A stretch of DNA of 64,000 bases from Caulobacter sp. 32-67-35 (GTDB taxonomy: Bacteria; Pseudomonadota; Alphaproteobacteria; Caulobacterales; Caulobacteraceae). The notes below the pieces were generated by a model. It was not told the DNA's origin, did not search any database, and was given only the letters and a program-made list of their open reading frames with translations. Below, piece after piece: positions 27,663 to 36,534 of the stretch; the stretch's first letter is position 1, and each line of letters opens with the position of its first letter. A program made the position numbers and the translations under genes. The stretch is taken from contig NCEV01000003.1 of NCBI GenBank assembly GCA_002280875.1, positions 1 to 64,000 on the forward strand, written 5' to 3'.

Positions 27663-28486
27663 CGGGCCGTGCGCCAGACCCTGGCCGCGCCGCCTGCCTG
27701 ACCCAGATGGCGCACGATCCAATCGGTGGCCGTCCGCACGGCGGGCTCGACCTCGGCCGGAGCCCCGACCAGAACCATGGCGCTGCCGTTCATCTTCATC
27801 GGATCCAGCAGGGGCCGAAGGCGGACCTCGGCGACCAGGGCGTCGCTCGTGACGGTTTCCAGCCCGCGGATGAAGGCGTCGAAAGTCTCCAGGTCCTTGA
27901 GCGGCGTCCAGATCGCCAGGACGGCCGCCGGGTCGCGCTGCAAGGTCTGGCGGGTGACCTCCACAATGCGGGCATAGTCGTCCGGGCGCTCGAACGGCGG
28001 GTCGATCAGGATGAAGGCCCGCCCGCCCCGCCCCGCCCTGGCGGCGGCTGTCTCATAGCCGTCCGCCTTGGCGGCCTGGGCGAAGGCATAGGGCGCCAGT
28101 GAGCGGCGTAGCAGGTCGAAGTCGTCGTCGCGCAGTTCGCAGGCGGTATAGCGATCCTCGCGGCGCAGCGCCCCGGCGATCAGCAGCGGCGAGCCTGGAT
28201 AAAGGGGACCATCCTTGCCGCCGTTCATGGCGCGCACGGCGGCGATCAGCGGCATAAAGACGGCGGGCGCGTCGGCTTGCGCCAGCAGACGGAAGATCCC
28301 GGCCTCGGCCTCGCCGGACCGCCGCGCCATCTCGCCGCTGAGATCATAGCCGCCGGCGCCCGCATGGGTGTCGATCACCGACAGGCTGGGCGCGCCCGCC
28401 TTCAACACCTCCAGCACCGCCAGCAGGATGGCGTGTTTTTGCAGGTCGGCGAAGTTTCCGGCGTGATAGGCGTGGCGATAGTTCAT
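27659..28486 (-). CDS. rlmJ: 23S rRNA (adenine2030-N6)-methyltransferase RlmJ
   Basis: 275 residues. It starts MNYRHAYHAGNFADLQKHAIL, the hallmark N-terminus of RlmJ. The SAM-binding motif is VIDTHAGAGGYDLSGEMA, and the catalytic N6-adenine motif is LIDPPFERPDDY (DPPF). It methylates A2030 of 23S rRNA. Its start overlaps the upstream WYL regulator stop (ATGA at 28486-28483) and its stop overlaps the chrA start, so three genes are translationally coupled. Confidence 0.95.
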   Translation of the reverse strand: MNYRHAYHAGNFADLQKHAILLAVLEVLKAGAPSLSVIDTHAGAGGYDLSGEMARRSGEAEAGIFRLLAQADAPAVFMPLIAAVRAMNGGKDGPLYPGSPLLIAGALRREDRYTACELRDDDFDLLRRSLAPYAFAQAAKADGYETAAARAGRGGRAFILIDPPFERPDDYARIVEVTRQTLQRDPAAVLAIWTPLKDLETFDAFIRGLETVTSDALVAEVRLRPLLDPMKMNGSAMVLVGAPAEVEPAVRTATDWIVRHLGQAGGAARVWRTAR

Positions 28487-29496
28487 GTCGAAGGCGGGCT
28501 CCCGGAAGCGGCGCTCGCTGTATCATGGACGGCCATGGCCCGTCGCAGTTCCTCGACCATGATCTGGCGCAGGCCGGGCGGCGAGACGATCTCGACCCCG
28601 TCGCCCCAGGTGAACAGGTGCCAGGCCAGTTCCAGCATGCCAGCGGCGCGGAAGGCCACGGTCACCGAGCCATCCGGCTCGGGCCGCACGGTCTGGGTGG
28701 AATGGAAGCGCCAGCGTAGAGCGTCCTCAGCCCGCTCAGGGCGGATGCGAAGGACCACGTCCTCGACCGCGCCATGATAGATTCCAAAGCTCTCGTCGGC
28801 GAAGGCCTGCAGCGAGAAGTCTTCCGGCGGCGGCGCCGGCCGGTCCAGGACCTTGAGGTCCTTCATCTTGTCCAGCCGCCAGGAGCGCGGGCGGGGATCG
28901 TCGCCCTCCAGCGCCACCAGATAGTTGCTGCGCGCGAACAGGATGCCCAGCGGCGTCACCTCGCGCGTCCGCCCCGGCGTGCTGCCGCCGTCATAGCGGA
29001 ATGACAGGGCGCTCAATCCCTTGATCGCGGTGCGGATGGCGGCCAGGGCGGTTTCGTCTTCATAAGGCCGGGGCCCGGCATGGACGGCGATGGTCTCGGC
29101 CTGGACCAGGGCTTCCACGTCGGGCGCCACCTTGCGCCGCGCCGCACCGCGCAGGGCCGAAAGCAGCTTGCGCTCCAGGGCGAACAGCGAGGCGGCGCGC
29201 CCCTCGGCGCCCGACGCCTTGTAGGAATCAGCCGCCGTCCGAAGCGCCGCCAGTTCCTCGGCGGTGGGTGTCTGGAACAGACCGTCCAGTCCGGCCGGGA
29301 TGCGAAAACGGCGGGTTGGCGGATCGTCGACCACCTCCATCTGCGGGAAAGCCGCCCAAACCGCATCGCGCATGCGCTCGGCCGTTCGCCGCCCCACGTC
29401 CAGGGCGCGCGCCATTTCGTCCAGGGTCATGCCCTCGGCGGATCCCGCCAACATGCGGGCCAGATCCAGGAGCCGTGCAGCTTTTTCGTGCCTCAT
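28483..29496 (-). CDS. YafY-type transcriptional regulator with WYL domain
   Basis: 337 residues from the ATG at 29496 (MRHEKAARLLDLARMLAGSAEG). The N-terminal winged helix-turn-helix spans about 10-65 (MTLDEMARALDVGRRTAERMRDAVWAAFP). The middle WYL domain is around 145-215 (LSFRYDGGSTPGRTREVTPLGILFARSNYLVAL, then the PRSWRLDKMKDLKVLD tail), with a C-terminal WCX extension. WYL proteins bind ligands or nucleic acids and regulate DNA damage, defence or metabolism genes. Here it heads a coupled operon with rlmJ and chrA. An upstream ATG at 29526 is possible but would crowd the divergent gene at 29568. Confidence 0.9.
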   Translation of the reverse strand: MRHEKAARLLDLARMLAGSAEGMTLDEMARALDVGRRTAERMRDAVWAAFPQMEVVDDPPTRRFRIPAGLDGLFQTPTAEELAALRTAADSYKASGAEGRAASLFALERKLLSALRGAARRKVAPDVEALVQAETIAVHAGPRPYEDETALAAIRTAIKGLSALSFRYDGGSTPGRTREVTPLGILFARSNYLVALEGDDPRPRSWRLDKMKDLKVLDRPAPPPEDFSLQAFADESFGIYHGAVEDVVLRIRPERAEDALRWRFHSTQTVRPEPDGSVTVAFRAAGMLELAWHLFTWGDGVEIVSPPGLRQIMVEELRRAMAVHDTASAASGSPPST

Positions 29497-29567
29497 ACGT
29501 TCTCCATACGACCGAATCTGGCGCACGGCACGTGCAAACAGAAGGGGTCCGAACGAAGGAGACGTCC

Positions 29568-29912
29568 ATGTCCCGCTTTGCCTGCCCCGCCTGGGCCATC
29601 GCCCCGATCAACGCCCCGATGATCTCGGCCGTCCTGGCTTTCGCGGACATCCATCGCGACCTGGGCGCCGGACGCACCCTGATGCGGATCAGTCCCGAAC
29701 GCGCCGCGCGAGCCGACGTCATCCTGCTGCTGGGTCGCGACGCCGAACGGGTGGTCGATCTGGGTCTGGTCTGGAATGACCGCGAGGACCAGATCATCCG
29801 GATCATCGACGACGCCGAACAGCATGATTCCCGCCTGGCGGCCTGGGAGGATGCGTACGATCTGTTCGAGTCCGAGGTGCGCGAACCGGCAGATCACCGC
29901 CTCGTCGCCTGA
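29568..29912 (+). CDS. hypothetical protein, 114 residues
   Basis: Starts at 29568 behind a good GAAGGAGAC ribosome site. The sequence MSRFACPAWAIAPINAPMIS, then DVILLLGRDAERVVDLGLVW and a charged tail DDAEQHDSRLAAWEDAYDLFE, has no signal peptide or membrane helix. It is probably a cytoplasmic alpha/beta protein. No family is recognised. It is divergent from the WYL regulator, which may control it. Confidence 0.65.
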   Translation: MSRFACPAWAIAPINAPMISAVLAFADIHRDLGAGRTLMRISPERAARADVILLLGRDAERVVDLGLVWNDREDQIIRIIDDAEQHDSRLAAWEDAYDLFESEVREPADHRLVA

Positions 29913-30198
29913 CCTGACCGTCGCAACGCCCGCGATCTGGGCGATCTGCAAGCAAGTTTCTGCCTAAAAATGCGGTCTCGACGCCACCCAAAGGGGCGCC
30001 GGGGCCGCAGCGCGTTTTTGTGACGCCTTCTTGTCACGGCTCCCATTGCAGAAGCCATCATCTTCACTCCACGCTGAATTGGTCGGCAAAGTCCGAGTGA
30101 AAAGTCGCGTCAGTACCAAAAATAATAAAAGGTCGGGAGATGAACGCCATGGAGGAGGAATCAATCGTGCGTTGATAAATGAAATGAGGGGGCTCTCT

Positions 30199-32856
30199 AT
30201 GAATCGGCACTTTAAAAAGACTCTGATCGCAGGTATTTCCGCGCTATCATTTACTATTGGATACTCTGCAGCGGCACATGCCGCTGACACGCCCGTCGAT
30301 CCGGCGGCTGAAACCACTTCCGAACTCGAAACCCTGATCGTGACGGCGCGCGGCAAGCCCCGCACCGTTCTGGACAGCGCGGTCCCGGTGGACTCCTTCA
30401 GCGAGGCTGACCTGAAGTCCGCGGCCTTCACCGACACCAATGACATCCTGAAGACGCTGGTCCCGTCCTACACCCTGGCCCGTGAGCCGATCTCGGACGG
30501 CGCCACCTTCATCCGCCCCGCGTCCTTGCGCGGCCTGCCCACCGACAAGACCCTGTTCATGGTCAACTCCAAGCGCCGACACCGCTCGGCGCTGGTCAGC
30601 ATCGGCGGCACCGGCGCCCAGGCGCCTGACGCGGCCACCATCCCCGCCTCGGCCCTGAAGAACGTGGTTGTCACCCGCGACGGCGCCGGCGCGCAGTACG
30701 GCTCGGACGCCATCGCCGGCGTCATCGACTTCCAGCTGAAGGACAGCCCCAGCGGCGGTTCGCTCACCGCCCAGTACGGCCAGTTCTTCCTGGGCGACGG
30801 TGAAGACGTGATGATCACCGGTAACCTTGGCCTGCCCCTGGGTGACAGCGGCTTCGTCAACGGCACCTTCGAATATACCAGCCAGAACCAAGTTCACCGC
30901 GGCAAGCAATACTGCAACAAGGGCATCCCCAACCAGTCGGCCGGCTTCTGCGTTTCCGACTACGCGGCGACCCCAGCCGGTCAGGCCGTCGGCTATGGCG
31001 ACCTGATCACGGACTACGTGCAGAAGTGGGGGCAACCCGACGCCGAAGCCCTGCGCGGCGTGATCAATGCCGGCTATGACATCACCGACAACGTCTCGAT
31101 CTACGCCTTCGCCAACTATTCCAAGAGCAGCGCGGTCGAGTATTTCAACTATCGGCCGCCCGTCAGCAACGCGGTCAACGACACGCCGGTCCGCCTGGCC
31201 AACGGCTCGACCTTCCAGTTCAACTCGATCTTTCCGGCCGGCTTCACCCCGATGTTCGGCGGCGACATCACCGACTACAGCCTGACTGGCGGCATCAAGG
31301 GCAAGTTCGCCAACGGCCTGCAGTATGATTTCAGCGGCCGCTACGGCGACGACAAGCTGTCCTATACGCTGTGGGACACCGTCAACCCGTCGATGGGTCC
31401 GGCCTCGCCCAAGTCGTTCTATGTCGGCTCGCTGATCTCGACCGAAAGCGCCGCCAACGCCGACTTCGCCTATGACTGGACCGTGGCCGGCCTGCACACG
31501 CCGATCACGTTCAACTTCGGCGCGGAGTACCGCAAGGAAGGCTACGAGATCGAGGCGGGCGACGTGCCTTCCTATGTGGCGGGCACCTGGGCCACGCCTG
31601 ACCCGTTTGGCTTCTGCAACGCCACGACCCACACGGCGACCGCCACAGGCGCCGCCCTGCCCGCCACGGCGGGTCTCAACTGCGCCAACTACCTGACCAG
31701 CTCAGCCGACGGTTTCGCCGGTCAGGATCCGGTTTACGCGGCCCTGGCCGTCGGTTCGAACGGCGCCCCGGGTTCGCCCCCGGACTATTCGGGCGAACTG
31801 ACCCGCGACTCCTATGCCGGCTATCTGGAAGGTTCGGCCAACGTCACCGAAGCCTGGTTCTTCGACGTTGCCGTGCGCGGCGAGAAGTTCTCGGACTTCG
31901 GCAGCACCTGGAACGGCAAGGTCGCCTCCCAGTACCAACTGACCGACAGCTTCGGCGTTCGCGGCTCGGTCGGTTCCGGCTTCCGCGCCCCCACCCCGGG
32001 CCAGCTGTTCACGACCAACGTCTCCACGCGGGTTGAGAACGGCGCGATCATCGCCTCGGGCCTGTTCCCGGCCACCAACCCGGTGGCCCAGTTCATGGGC
32101 GCCAAGGAACTGAAACCGGAAAAGTCGTTCAACATCGCAGCCGGCTTCACCGCGACCCTGTTTGACGGCCTCAGCCTGACGGTCGACGCCTACAGCATCA
32201 AGATCGAGGACCAGTTCTACGCGACCTCGGCCATCGCCGTGAACAGCACGATCCGCGCCGGCCTGATCGCGGCCAACGTGCCGGGCGCCGACACCATCGG
32301 CCAGGTGCAGTTCTTCCAGAACGCCTTCGACTCCACCACCACCGGCGTCGACGTCGTGGCCACCTACAAGGTCAACTGGGACAACGGCCAGACCACCAGC
32401 TTCACGGCCAGCGGCAACGTCAACAAGTTCAAGATCGACAAGGTCAACACGCCCGCCGCCACGGCGGCCGTGAAATATACCTTCTTCGACGCCGAAGGGG
32501 TGCATGACTTCGAGAACGCCCAGCCTCGCTGGCGTTCGGTGCTGTCGGCCTCGCACGAGATCGGCAAGTTCAAGGCCGTGGGCCGCGCCACGATCTGGGG
32601 GCCCTACAAGAACATGTTCAGCGTCGGCAACCCGGTCGTTCAGAAGTGGGACCCGGAAGTCTTCTTCGACACCGAGTTCAGCTATCAGGCGACCGATACC
32701 TATTCGATCGCCATCGGCGCCCGGAACCTGTTCTCCAACTATCCCGACCCCGACAAGACCGGCGAGTCGGCCACCAATGGCCGCCTCTATCGCTCGGACT
32801 CGCTCGTCGATTGGCAGGGCGGCTTCTGGTACGCCAAAGTCTCGGCGACCTTCTAG
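30199..32856 (+). CDS. TonB-dependent outer-membrane receptor
   Basis: 885 residues. The start at 30199 has GAGGGGG 7-13 bases upstream and gives a signal peptide MNRHFKKTLIAGISALSFTIGYSAAAHA. The TonB-box-like segment is ETLIVTARGKPRT. The plug domain has IRPASLRGLPTDKTLFMVNSKRRHRSALV and VVVTRDGAGAQYGSDAIAGVIDFQLKD. The barrel ends FWYAKVSATF with terminal Phe. The substrate is unknown; neighbours do not point to one. The leader (29913-30198) is unusually AT-rich around 30105-30190 and contains an 11-codon open frame (30140-30175, ATGAACGCCATGGAGG...) with its own ribosome site, possibly a leader peptide. A strong terminator follows the gene. Confidence 0.93.
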   Translation: MNRHFKKTLIAGISALSFTIGYSAAAHAADTPVDPAAETTSELETLIVTARGKPRTVLDSAVPVDSFSEADLKSAAFTDTNDILKTLVPSYTLAREPISDGATFIRPASLRGLPTDKTLFMVNSKRRHRSALVSIGGTGAQAPDAATIPASALKNVVVTRDGAGAQYGSDAIAGVIDFQLKDSPSGGSLTAQYGQFFLGDGEDVMITGNLGLPLGDSGFVNGTFEYTSQNQVHRGKQYCNKGIPNQSAGFCVSDYAATPAGQAVGYGDLITDYVQKWGQPDAEALRGVINAGYDITDNVSIYAFANYSKSSAVEYFNYRPPVSNAVNDTPVRLANGSTFQFNSIFPAGFTPMFGGDITDYSLTGGIKGKFANGLQYDFSGRYGDDKLSYTLWDTVNPSMGPASPKSFYVGSLISTESAANADFAYDWTVAGLHTPITFNFGAEYRKEGYEIEAGDVPSYVAGTWATPDPFGFCNATTHTATATGAALPATAGLNCANYLTSSADGFAGQDPVYAALAVGSNGAPGSPPDYSGELTRDSYAGYLEGSANVTEAWFFDVAVRGEKFSDFGSTWNGKVASQYQLTDSFGVRGSVGSGFRAPTPGQLFTTNVSTRVENGAIIASGLFPATNPVAQFMGAKELKPEKSFNIAAGFTATLFDGLSLTVDAYSIKIEDQFYATSAIAVNSTIRAGLIAANVPGADTIGQVQFFQNAFDSTTTGVDVVATYKVNWDNGQTTSFTASGNVNKFKIDKVNTPAATAAVKYTFFDAEGVHDFENAQPRWRSVLSASHEIGKFKAVGRATIWGPYKNMFSVGNPVVQKWDPEVFFDTEFSYQATDTYSIAIGARNLFSNYPDPDKTGESATNGRLYRSDSLVDWQGGFWYAKVSATF

Positions 32857-32878
32857 GATCGCGATCCAGACACGACGG

Positions 32879-32907
32879 AAGGGCCAGGCGACAGCCTGGC
32901 CCTTTTC
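32879..32907 (+). terminator. rho-independent terminator after the TonB receptor
   Basis: AAGGGCCAGGC (32879-32889), loop GACA, GCCTGGCCCTT (32894-32904), followed by TTC. It is a perfect 11-pair stem 22 bases after the stop. It could also serve the convergent GNAT gene. Confidence 0.85.
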
Positions 32908-32916
32908 GTTTGGCCG

Positions 32917-33477
32917 CTACCGCGCCACGGCCGGCAACGCCTTGCCCATCCGGATCAGCGGCACTTCATAGCCGGTCGATGTCGTCGCCGTGAAAGGCTC
33001 GATGTCATGATAATCACAAGCGCGATAGAGCGGCACGCCGCCCAGGGTGGCCGCCATCTCGACGCTCGAAAAACCCTCGGCCGCCGCCGCGCGCTCGCAG
33101 GCGTCCAGCACCATGCGGCCGACGCCTTTCCGCGTATGAGCGGGATGGGTGTACATCGCCCGCACCCGCGCCGCGTCGCGGGAAGGATCCAGCATCGCGG
33201 CGTCACGTCCCACTGAATGGTCCCCGCCGAACAGGGTCGCGCGTCGGCTCCACCCGCCGCAGCCGGCGATGGCTTCCCCGTCCTCGACCACGAAATAGGT
33301 CCCGTCGGCGATCAGCTGGCTGTCCAGTCCCATGATCTCGAACGAGGCCTTCACGCCCTCGGGCGGCAGAAACGGCGTCAAAAGCTCGCTGATCGCGGCG
33401 TTCATCAAGGCCGACAGCGCCGGCATGTCTTCGGGCCGCGCCAACCGAAGGCGAAGGACGGTTCCAGTCGTGGTCAT
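32917..33477 (-). CDS. GNAT family N-acetyltransferase
   Basis: 186 residues from the ATG at 33477 (MTTTGTVLRLRLARPEDMPALSALMNAAI). The central strands lead into the acetyl-CoA loop: VRAMYTHPAHTRKGVGRMVLDACERAAAAEGFSSVEMAATLGGVPLYRACDY, with the RKGVGR Q/RxxGxG/A-type pyrophosphate-binding motif. It transfers an acetyl group to an unknown amine. It is divergent from the amine oxidase unit, with a 16-bp palindrome between them, so a shared regulator is possible. Confidence 0.88.
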   Translation of the reverse strand: MTTTGTVLRLRLARPEDMPALSALMNAAISELLTPFLPPEGVKASFEIMGLDSQLIADGTYFVVEDGEAIAGCGGWSRRATLFGGDHSVGRDAAMLDPSRDAARVRAMYTHPAHTRKGVGRMVLDACERAAAAEGFSSVEMAATLGGVPLYRACDYHDIEPFTATTSTGYEVPLIRMGKALPAVAR

Positions 33478-33629
33478 GGCGTTCTCCTCGCGCGACACGC
33501 GCCCTGTTGAGGCTTCGCGTTCCGGGGGAAGGAAGACTGATTCCGGCGCGGGCCGCCTCGTCCCGTCCGCCCGCCCACGGTTCGCACAGGGGGCGCCCCG
33601 GGCGCCCAACAGCAGAGCATCCGGCGCGC

Positions 33630-33645
33630 ATCTGACATGTCAGAT
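33630..33645. promoter_or_regulatory. perfect 16-bp palindrome, candidate operator
   Basis: ATCTGACATGTCAGAT is a perfect palindrome in the 323-base divergent region between the GNAT gene and the amine oxidase gene. Its size and symmetry resemble operators of GntR or similar dimeric regulators. No regulator gene is adjacent. No other feature was seen in this interval. Confidence 0.6.
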
Positions 33646-33800
33646 CGGCCGCCGCCCGAAATCGGGTTGCGCCCGTTCCGCCGACATTTCGAGATGCCCG
33701 TGACTTCGGCGGGGGCGCGTTCGACCGGAGCAACGAAGGGTGTATCGTTTCGGCGATGCACGCGTTTTCGGCGTCGGCTGTTTCTGAGTGGCGGATTGGC

Positions 33801-35405
33801 ATGAATACGACTGCAGGCCCGGCAACGGGTGGGGTTCTGACACGGCGGCGTTTCTTCGAGGGTCTGGCCGCGGTGGGCGGCATTTCCCTGGCGCTGTCGG
33901 GGATGGACGCCCTGGGCTTTGGCATGGCTTCGGCCACCGAACTGCCGCCCACCCTGACCGGCGACGCCAAGGGGACCAGGATCCTTATCCTGGGCGCGGG
34001 CCTGGCGGGCATGACCGCCGCCTATGAGCTCTCCAAGGCCGGCTATCAGGTGCAGATCCTGGAAGCCCGGTCTTTCGCCGGCGGTCGCTGCCAGACCTCG
34101 CGCAAGGGCTTCGAGCACACCGACCTGCTGGGCAACAAGCAGACCTGCGAATTCGACGACGGCCTCTACATCAACCACGGCGCCTGGCGGATCCCGTATC
34201 ACCACCGCTCGACCCTGCACTACACCAAGCTGTTCGGCGTGCTGCTGGAAAGCTTCGTCAACGACAATGACGCCGCCTATGTCTTTTTCGAGAAGGGCGA
34301 GGGCCCGCTGAAGGGCAAGCCGATCCGCAAGGGCGAGATCGCCGCCGACGCGCGCGGCTATGCCGCCGAGCTGATCGCCAAGGCCGCCAGCAAGGGCGAA
34401 CTCGACGCCGCCCTGACCCCGGCCGATCGCGAGAAATTCGTCGCCTACATGATCAACGAGGGCCGCCTGTCGCCCAAGGACCTGGCCTATACGGGCACCG
34501 AGGGGCGCGGTTTTTCCGTGCATCCCGGCGCGGGAACAAGCCCTGGTCCGGGCAAGGAACTACCGCCCTTCGCCTTCAAGGACGTGCTCGACAGCGGCGC
34601 GTGGCGGGTTCTGAGCTCGGTCACGGGCTACGAGCAGCAGCGCACCATGCTGCAGCCGATCGGTGGCATGGACCAGATCGCCAAGGGCTTCGAAAAGCAG
34701 GTCGGCGCGATGATCCGCTACTCGACCGTGGTCGAGAAGATCAAGCAGACCGACAAGGGCGTGAAGGTCGCCTTCAAGGAGGCCTCGGGCAAGACCGGCG
34801 AGATCGAGGCCGACTACTGCATCTGCACGATCCCGCTCAGCGTGCTCAAGCAGATCGATCTGGACGCCTCGGCCCCCTTCAAGGCGGCGATGGCAGGCGT
34901 GTCCTATGCGCCGGTCAACAAGATCGGCCTGCAGATGAAGACCCGGTTCTGGGAAGACAAGCACCACATCTACGGCGGCCACATCTATAACGACATTCCC
35001 GGCATCGGCACGATCACCCTGCCCTCCACCGGCTGGCAGAGCCAGAAGGGTGTGTTGCTGGGCTTCTACAATTTCGGCGGCCAAGCGGCGCGCATCAGCG
35101 CCATGAAGCCGGCCGAACGCGCGGCCTTCGCCGTGGCCGGCGGCCAGAAGGTGTTCCCCGAATACGCCGAGAATTTCGAGAACGCCTTCTCGTTCTGCTG
35201 GCACCTGGCCGAGTTCAATCTGGGGGGCTGGGCCGAATGGGGCGAAGACGGTCGGCGCGACGCCTATCCTTTGCTGTGCGAGCCCGATGGCCGCCTGTAT
35301 CTGGCCGGCGAGCACCTCAGCTACCTTGGCGGCTGGCAGGCCGGGGCCATCGAGTCGGCCTGGCAGCAGATCGCCAAGATCCACGCCCGCGTGCAGCAGG
35401 TCTAA
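33801..35405 (+). CDS. Tat-exported flavin monoamine oxidase family protein
   Basis: 534 residues. The ATG at 33801 gives a twin-arginine signal (TRRRFFEGLAAVGGISLALSGM). The FAD dinucleotide fold is ILILGAGLAGMTAAYELSKAGYQVQILEARSFAGGRCQT. The C-terminal FAD-binding motif of the family is YLAGEHLSYLGGWQAGAIESAW. Such enzymes oxidise primary or secondary amines or amino acids to imines. Export in folded form through Tat places it in the periplasm. The next two genes encode a secreted cytochrome c and a secreted RidA, suggesting that electrons go to cytochrome c (as in bacterial nicotine oxidoreductase) and that the imine is then hydrolysed. Confidence 0.9.
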   Translation: MNTTAGPATGGVLTRRRFFEGLAAVGGISLALSGMDALGFGMASATELPPTLTGDAKGTRILILGAGLAGMTAAYELSKAGYQVQILEARSFAGGRCQTSRKGFEHTDLLGNKQTCEFDDGLYINHGAWRIPYHHRSTLHYTKLFGVLLESFVNDNDAAYVFFEKGEGPLKGKPIRKGEIAADARGYAAELIAKAASKGELDAALTPADREKFVAYMINEGRLSPKDLAYTGTEGRGFSVHPGAGTSPGPGKELPPFAFKDVLDSGAWRVLSSVTGYEQQRTMLQPIGGMDQIAKGFEKQVGAMIRYSTVVEKIKQTDKGVKVAFKEASGKTGEIEADYCICTIPLSVLKQIDLDASAPFKAAMAGVSYAPVNKIGLQMKTRFWEDKHHIYGGHIYNDIPGIGTITLPSTGWQSQKGVLLGFYNFGGQAARISAMKPAERAAFAVAGGQKVFPEYAENFENAFSFCWHLAEFNLGGWAEWGEDGRRDAYPLLCEPDGRLYLAGEHLSYLGGWQAGAIESAWQQIAKIHARVQQV

Positions 35406-35507
35406 GCGTGGCCGCCGACGCTGGACACAGCTGTCGGCGCCCGTCACGCTCAACACGATAGATGTAGGGCTCTCCTCGTCAGGAGAGCTCAAGGATCCGA
35501 GGACCCG

Positions 35508-35903
35508 ATGAAGTTTGCTTCCCGCCTGGCCCTGCTCTGCCTCGTCGCCGCCGCGTCAGCGCCCGCCGTCGCCTCGGCCGCGTCGCCCAAGAGCCTGTAT
35601 GACGACAATTGCTCGGCCTGCCATCAGGTGACCGGCAAGGGCATCAAGGGCGCGTTCCCCACCCTGGTGGCGGCGCCTCTGGTCACGGGTCCCTCGGCGC
35701 CCCTGGTGACCACGGTCCTGAATGGCCGGGCCGGAATGCCTGCCTTCAAGGACGACATCAACGACGCCGATCTGGCCGGCATCATCACCTATGTGCGCAC
35801 CTCCTGGGGGAACAAGGCCAAGCCGGTGACGGCCGCCGAAATCGCCGCAATTCGCGCCAAGGCCAAGGCCGCCCAGAAGGCGCGCGGCCTGCAAGCTCAC
35901 TGA
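35508..35903 (+). CDS. secreted class I cytochrome c
   Basis: 131 residues with a signal peptide (MKFASRLALLCLVAAASAPAVASA). A single heme site CSACH lies near residue 36, with distal Met in GRAGMPAFKDDI; the tail is Lys/Ala-rich. It is a soluble periplasmic c-type cytochrome carrying one electron. It follows the flavin amine oxidase by about 100 bases and precedes the RidA gene by 24 bases, so it is the likely electron acceptor of the amine oxidase. A perfect 8-pair hairpin (GCTCTCCT-CGTC-AGGAGAGC, 35469-35488) lies just before its ribosome site and could set its level relative to the oxidase. Confidence 0.92.
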   Translation: MKFASRLALLCLVAAASAPAVASAASPKSLYDDNCSACHQVTGKGIKGAFPTLVAAPLVTGPSAPLVTTVLNGRAGMPAFKDDINDADLAGIITYVRTSWGNKAKPVTAAEIAAIRAKAKAAQKARGLQAH

Positions 35904-35927
35904 TCGACCCTTCAAAAGGAGAAGACC

Positions 35928-36419
35928 ATGACCCGTTTCGCCACCCTCGCCACCGCCCTCGCCCTGGCCTCCGGTATCGCCGGCGCCGCTTCGGCCCAGG
36001 AAATCGTCCGCGGCGGCAATCCGCAGTCGCCGATCGCCAGCGTCGTCACCGTGCCGGCCAGCTTTGACACCATCTATGTCAGCGGCATGACCCCGCCGGT
36101 CGTCGACGACAAGGCCACGGGCGTGGCCAAGTACGGCGACACCAAGACCCAGACCATCGGCGTCATCAAGCGCCTGCAGGACGCGCTCAAGACGCAGGGC
36201 GCCGATCTGGGCGACGTGGTGATGATGCGGGTTCTGCTGGTCGGCGATCCGGCCAAGGGCGGCAAGATGGACTTCGCCGGCATGATGGAAGGCTACAAGA
36301 TGTTCTTCGGCACTGCCGAACAGCCCAACAAGCCCTCGCGCATCACCAGCCAGATCTCTGGCCTGGTGGCCGACGGCATGCTGGTCGAGATCGAAGTCCA
36401 GGCCGCCAAGAAGAAGTAG
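35928..36419 (+). CDS. exported RidA/YjgF family enamine/imine deaminase
   Basis: 163 residues. Unlike ordinary cytoplasmic RidA (about 130 residues), this one begins with a clear Sec signal peptide (MTRFATLATALALASGIAGAASA, cut before QEIVRGG). The RidA core follows: FDTIYVSGMTPP, QTIGVIKRLQDALKTQGADLGDVVMMRVLL, and the C-terminal PSRITSQISGLVADGMLVEIEVQA with the conserved substrate-carboxylate Arg. RidA hydrolyses reactive imines/enamines to ketones and ammonia. It is encoded right after the secreted cytochrome c and the Tat amine oxidase, so its probable job is to clear the imine made by the oxidase in the periplasm. A strong terminator follows. Confidence 0.9.
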   Translation: MTRFATLATALALASGIAGAASAQEIVRGGNPQSPIASVVTVPASFDTIYVSGMTPPVVDDKATGVAKYGDTKTQTIGVIKRLQDALKTQGADLGDVVMMRVLLVGDPAKGGKMDFAGMMEGYKMFFGTAEQPNKPSRITSQISGLVADGMLVEIEVQAAKKK

Positions 36420-36457
36420 CGCGTCCGGCCCCGCTGCGGCGGGTTCGACCCAGGATC

Positions 36458-36491
36458 AGGGAGGCCGGCGCCTGCGCTGGCCTCCCTTTTT
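36458..36491 (+). terminator. rho-independent terminator of the amine oxidase-cytochrome-RidA unit
   Basis: AGGGAGGCC (36458-36466) pairs with GGCCTCCCT (36479-36487), followed by TTTT. It lies about 40 bases after the RidA stop. Confidence 0.85.
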
Positions 36492-36534
36492 CATGCCCGC
36501 TTGCCGGTCGGCGGCGTGCGGCGAATAATCTTTG

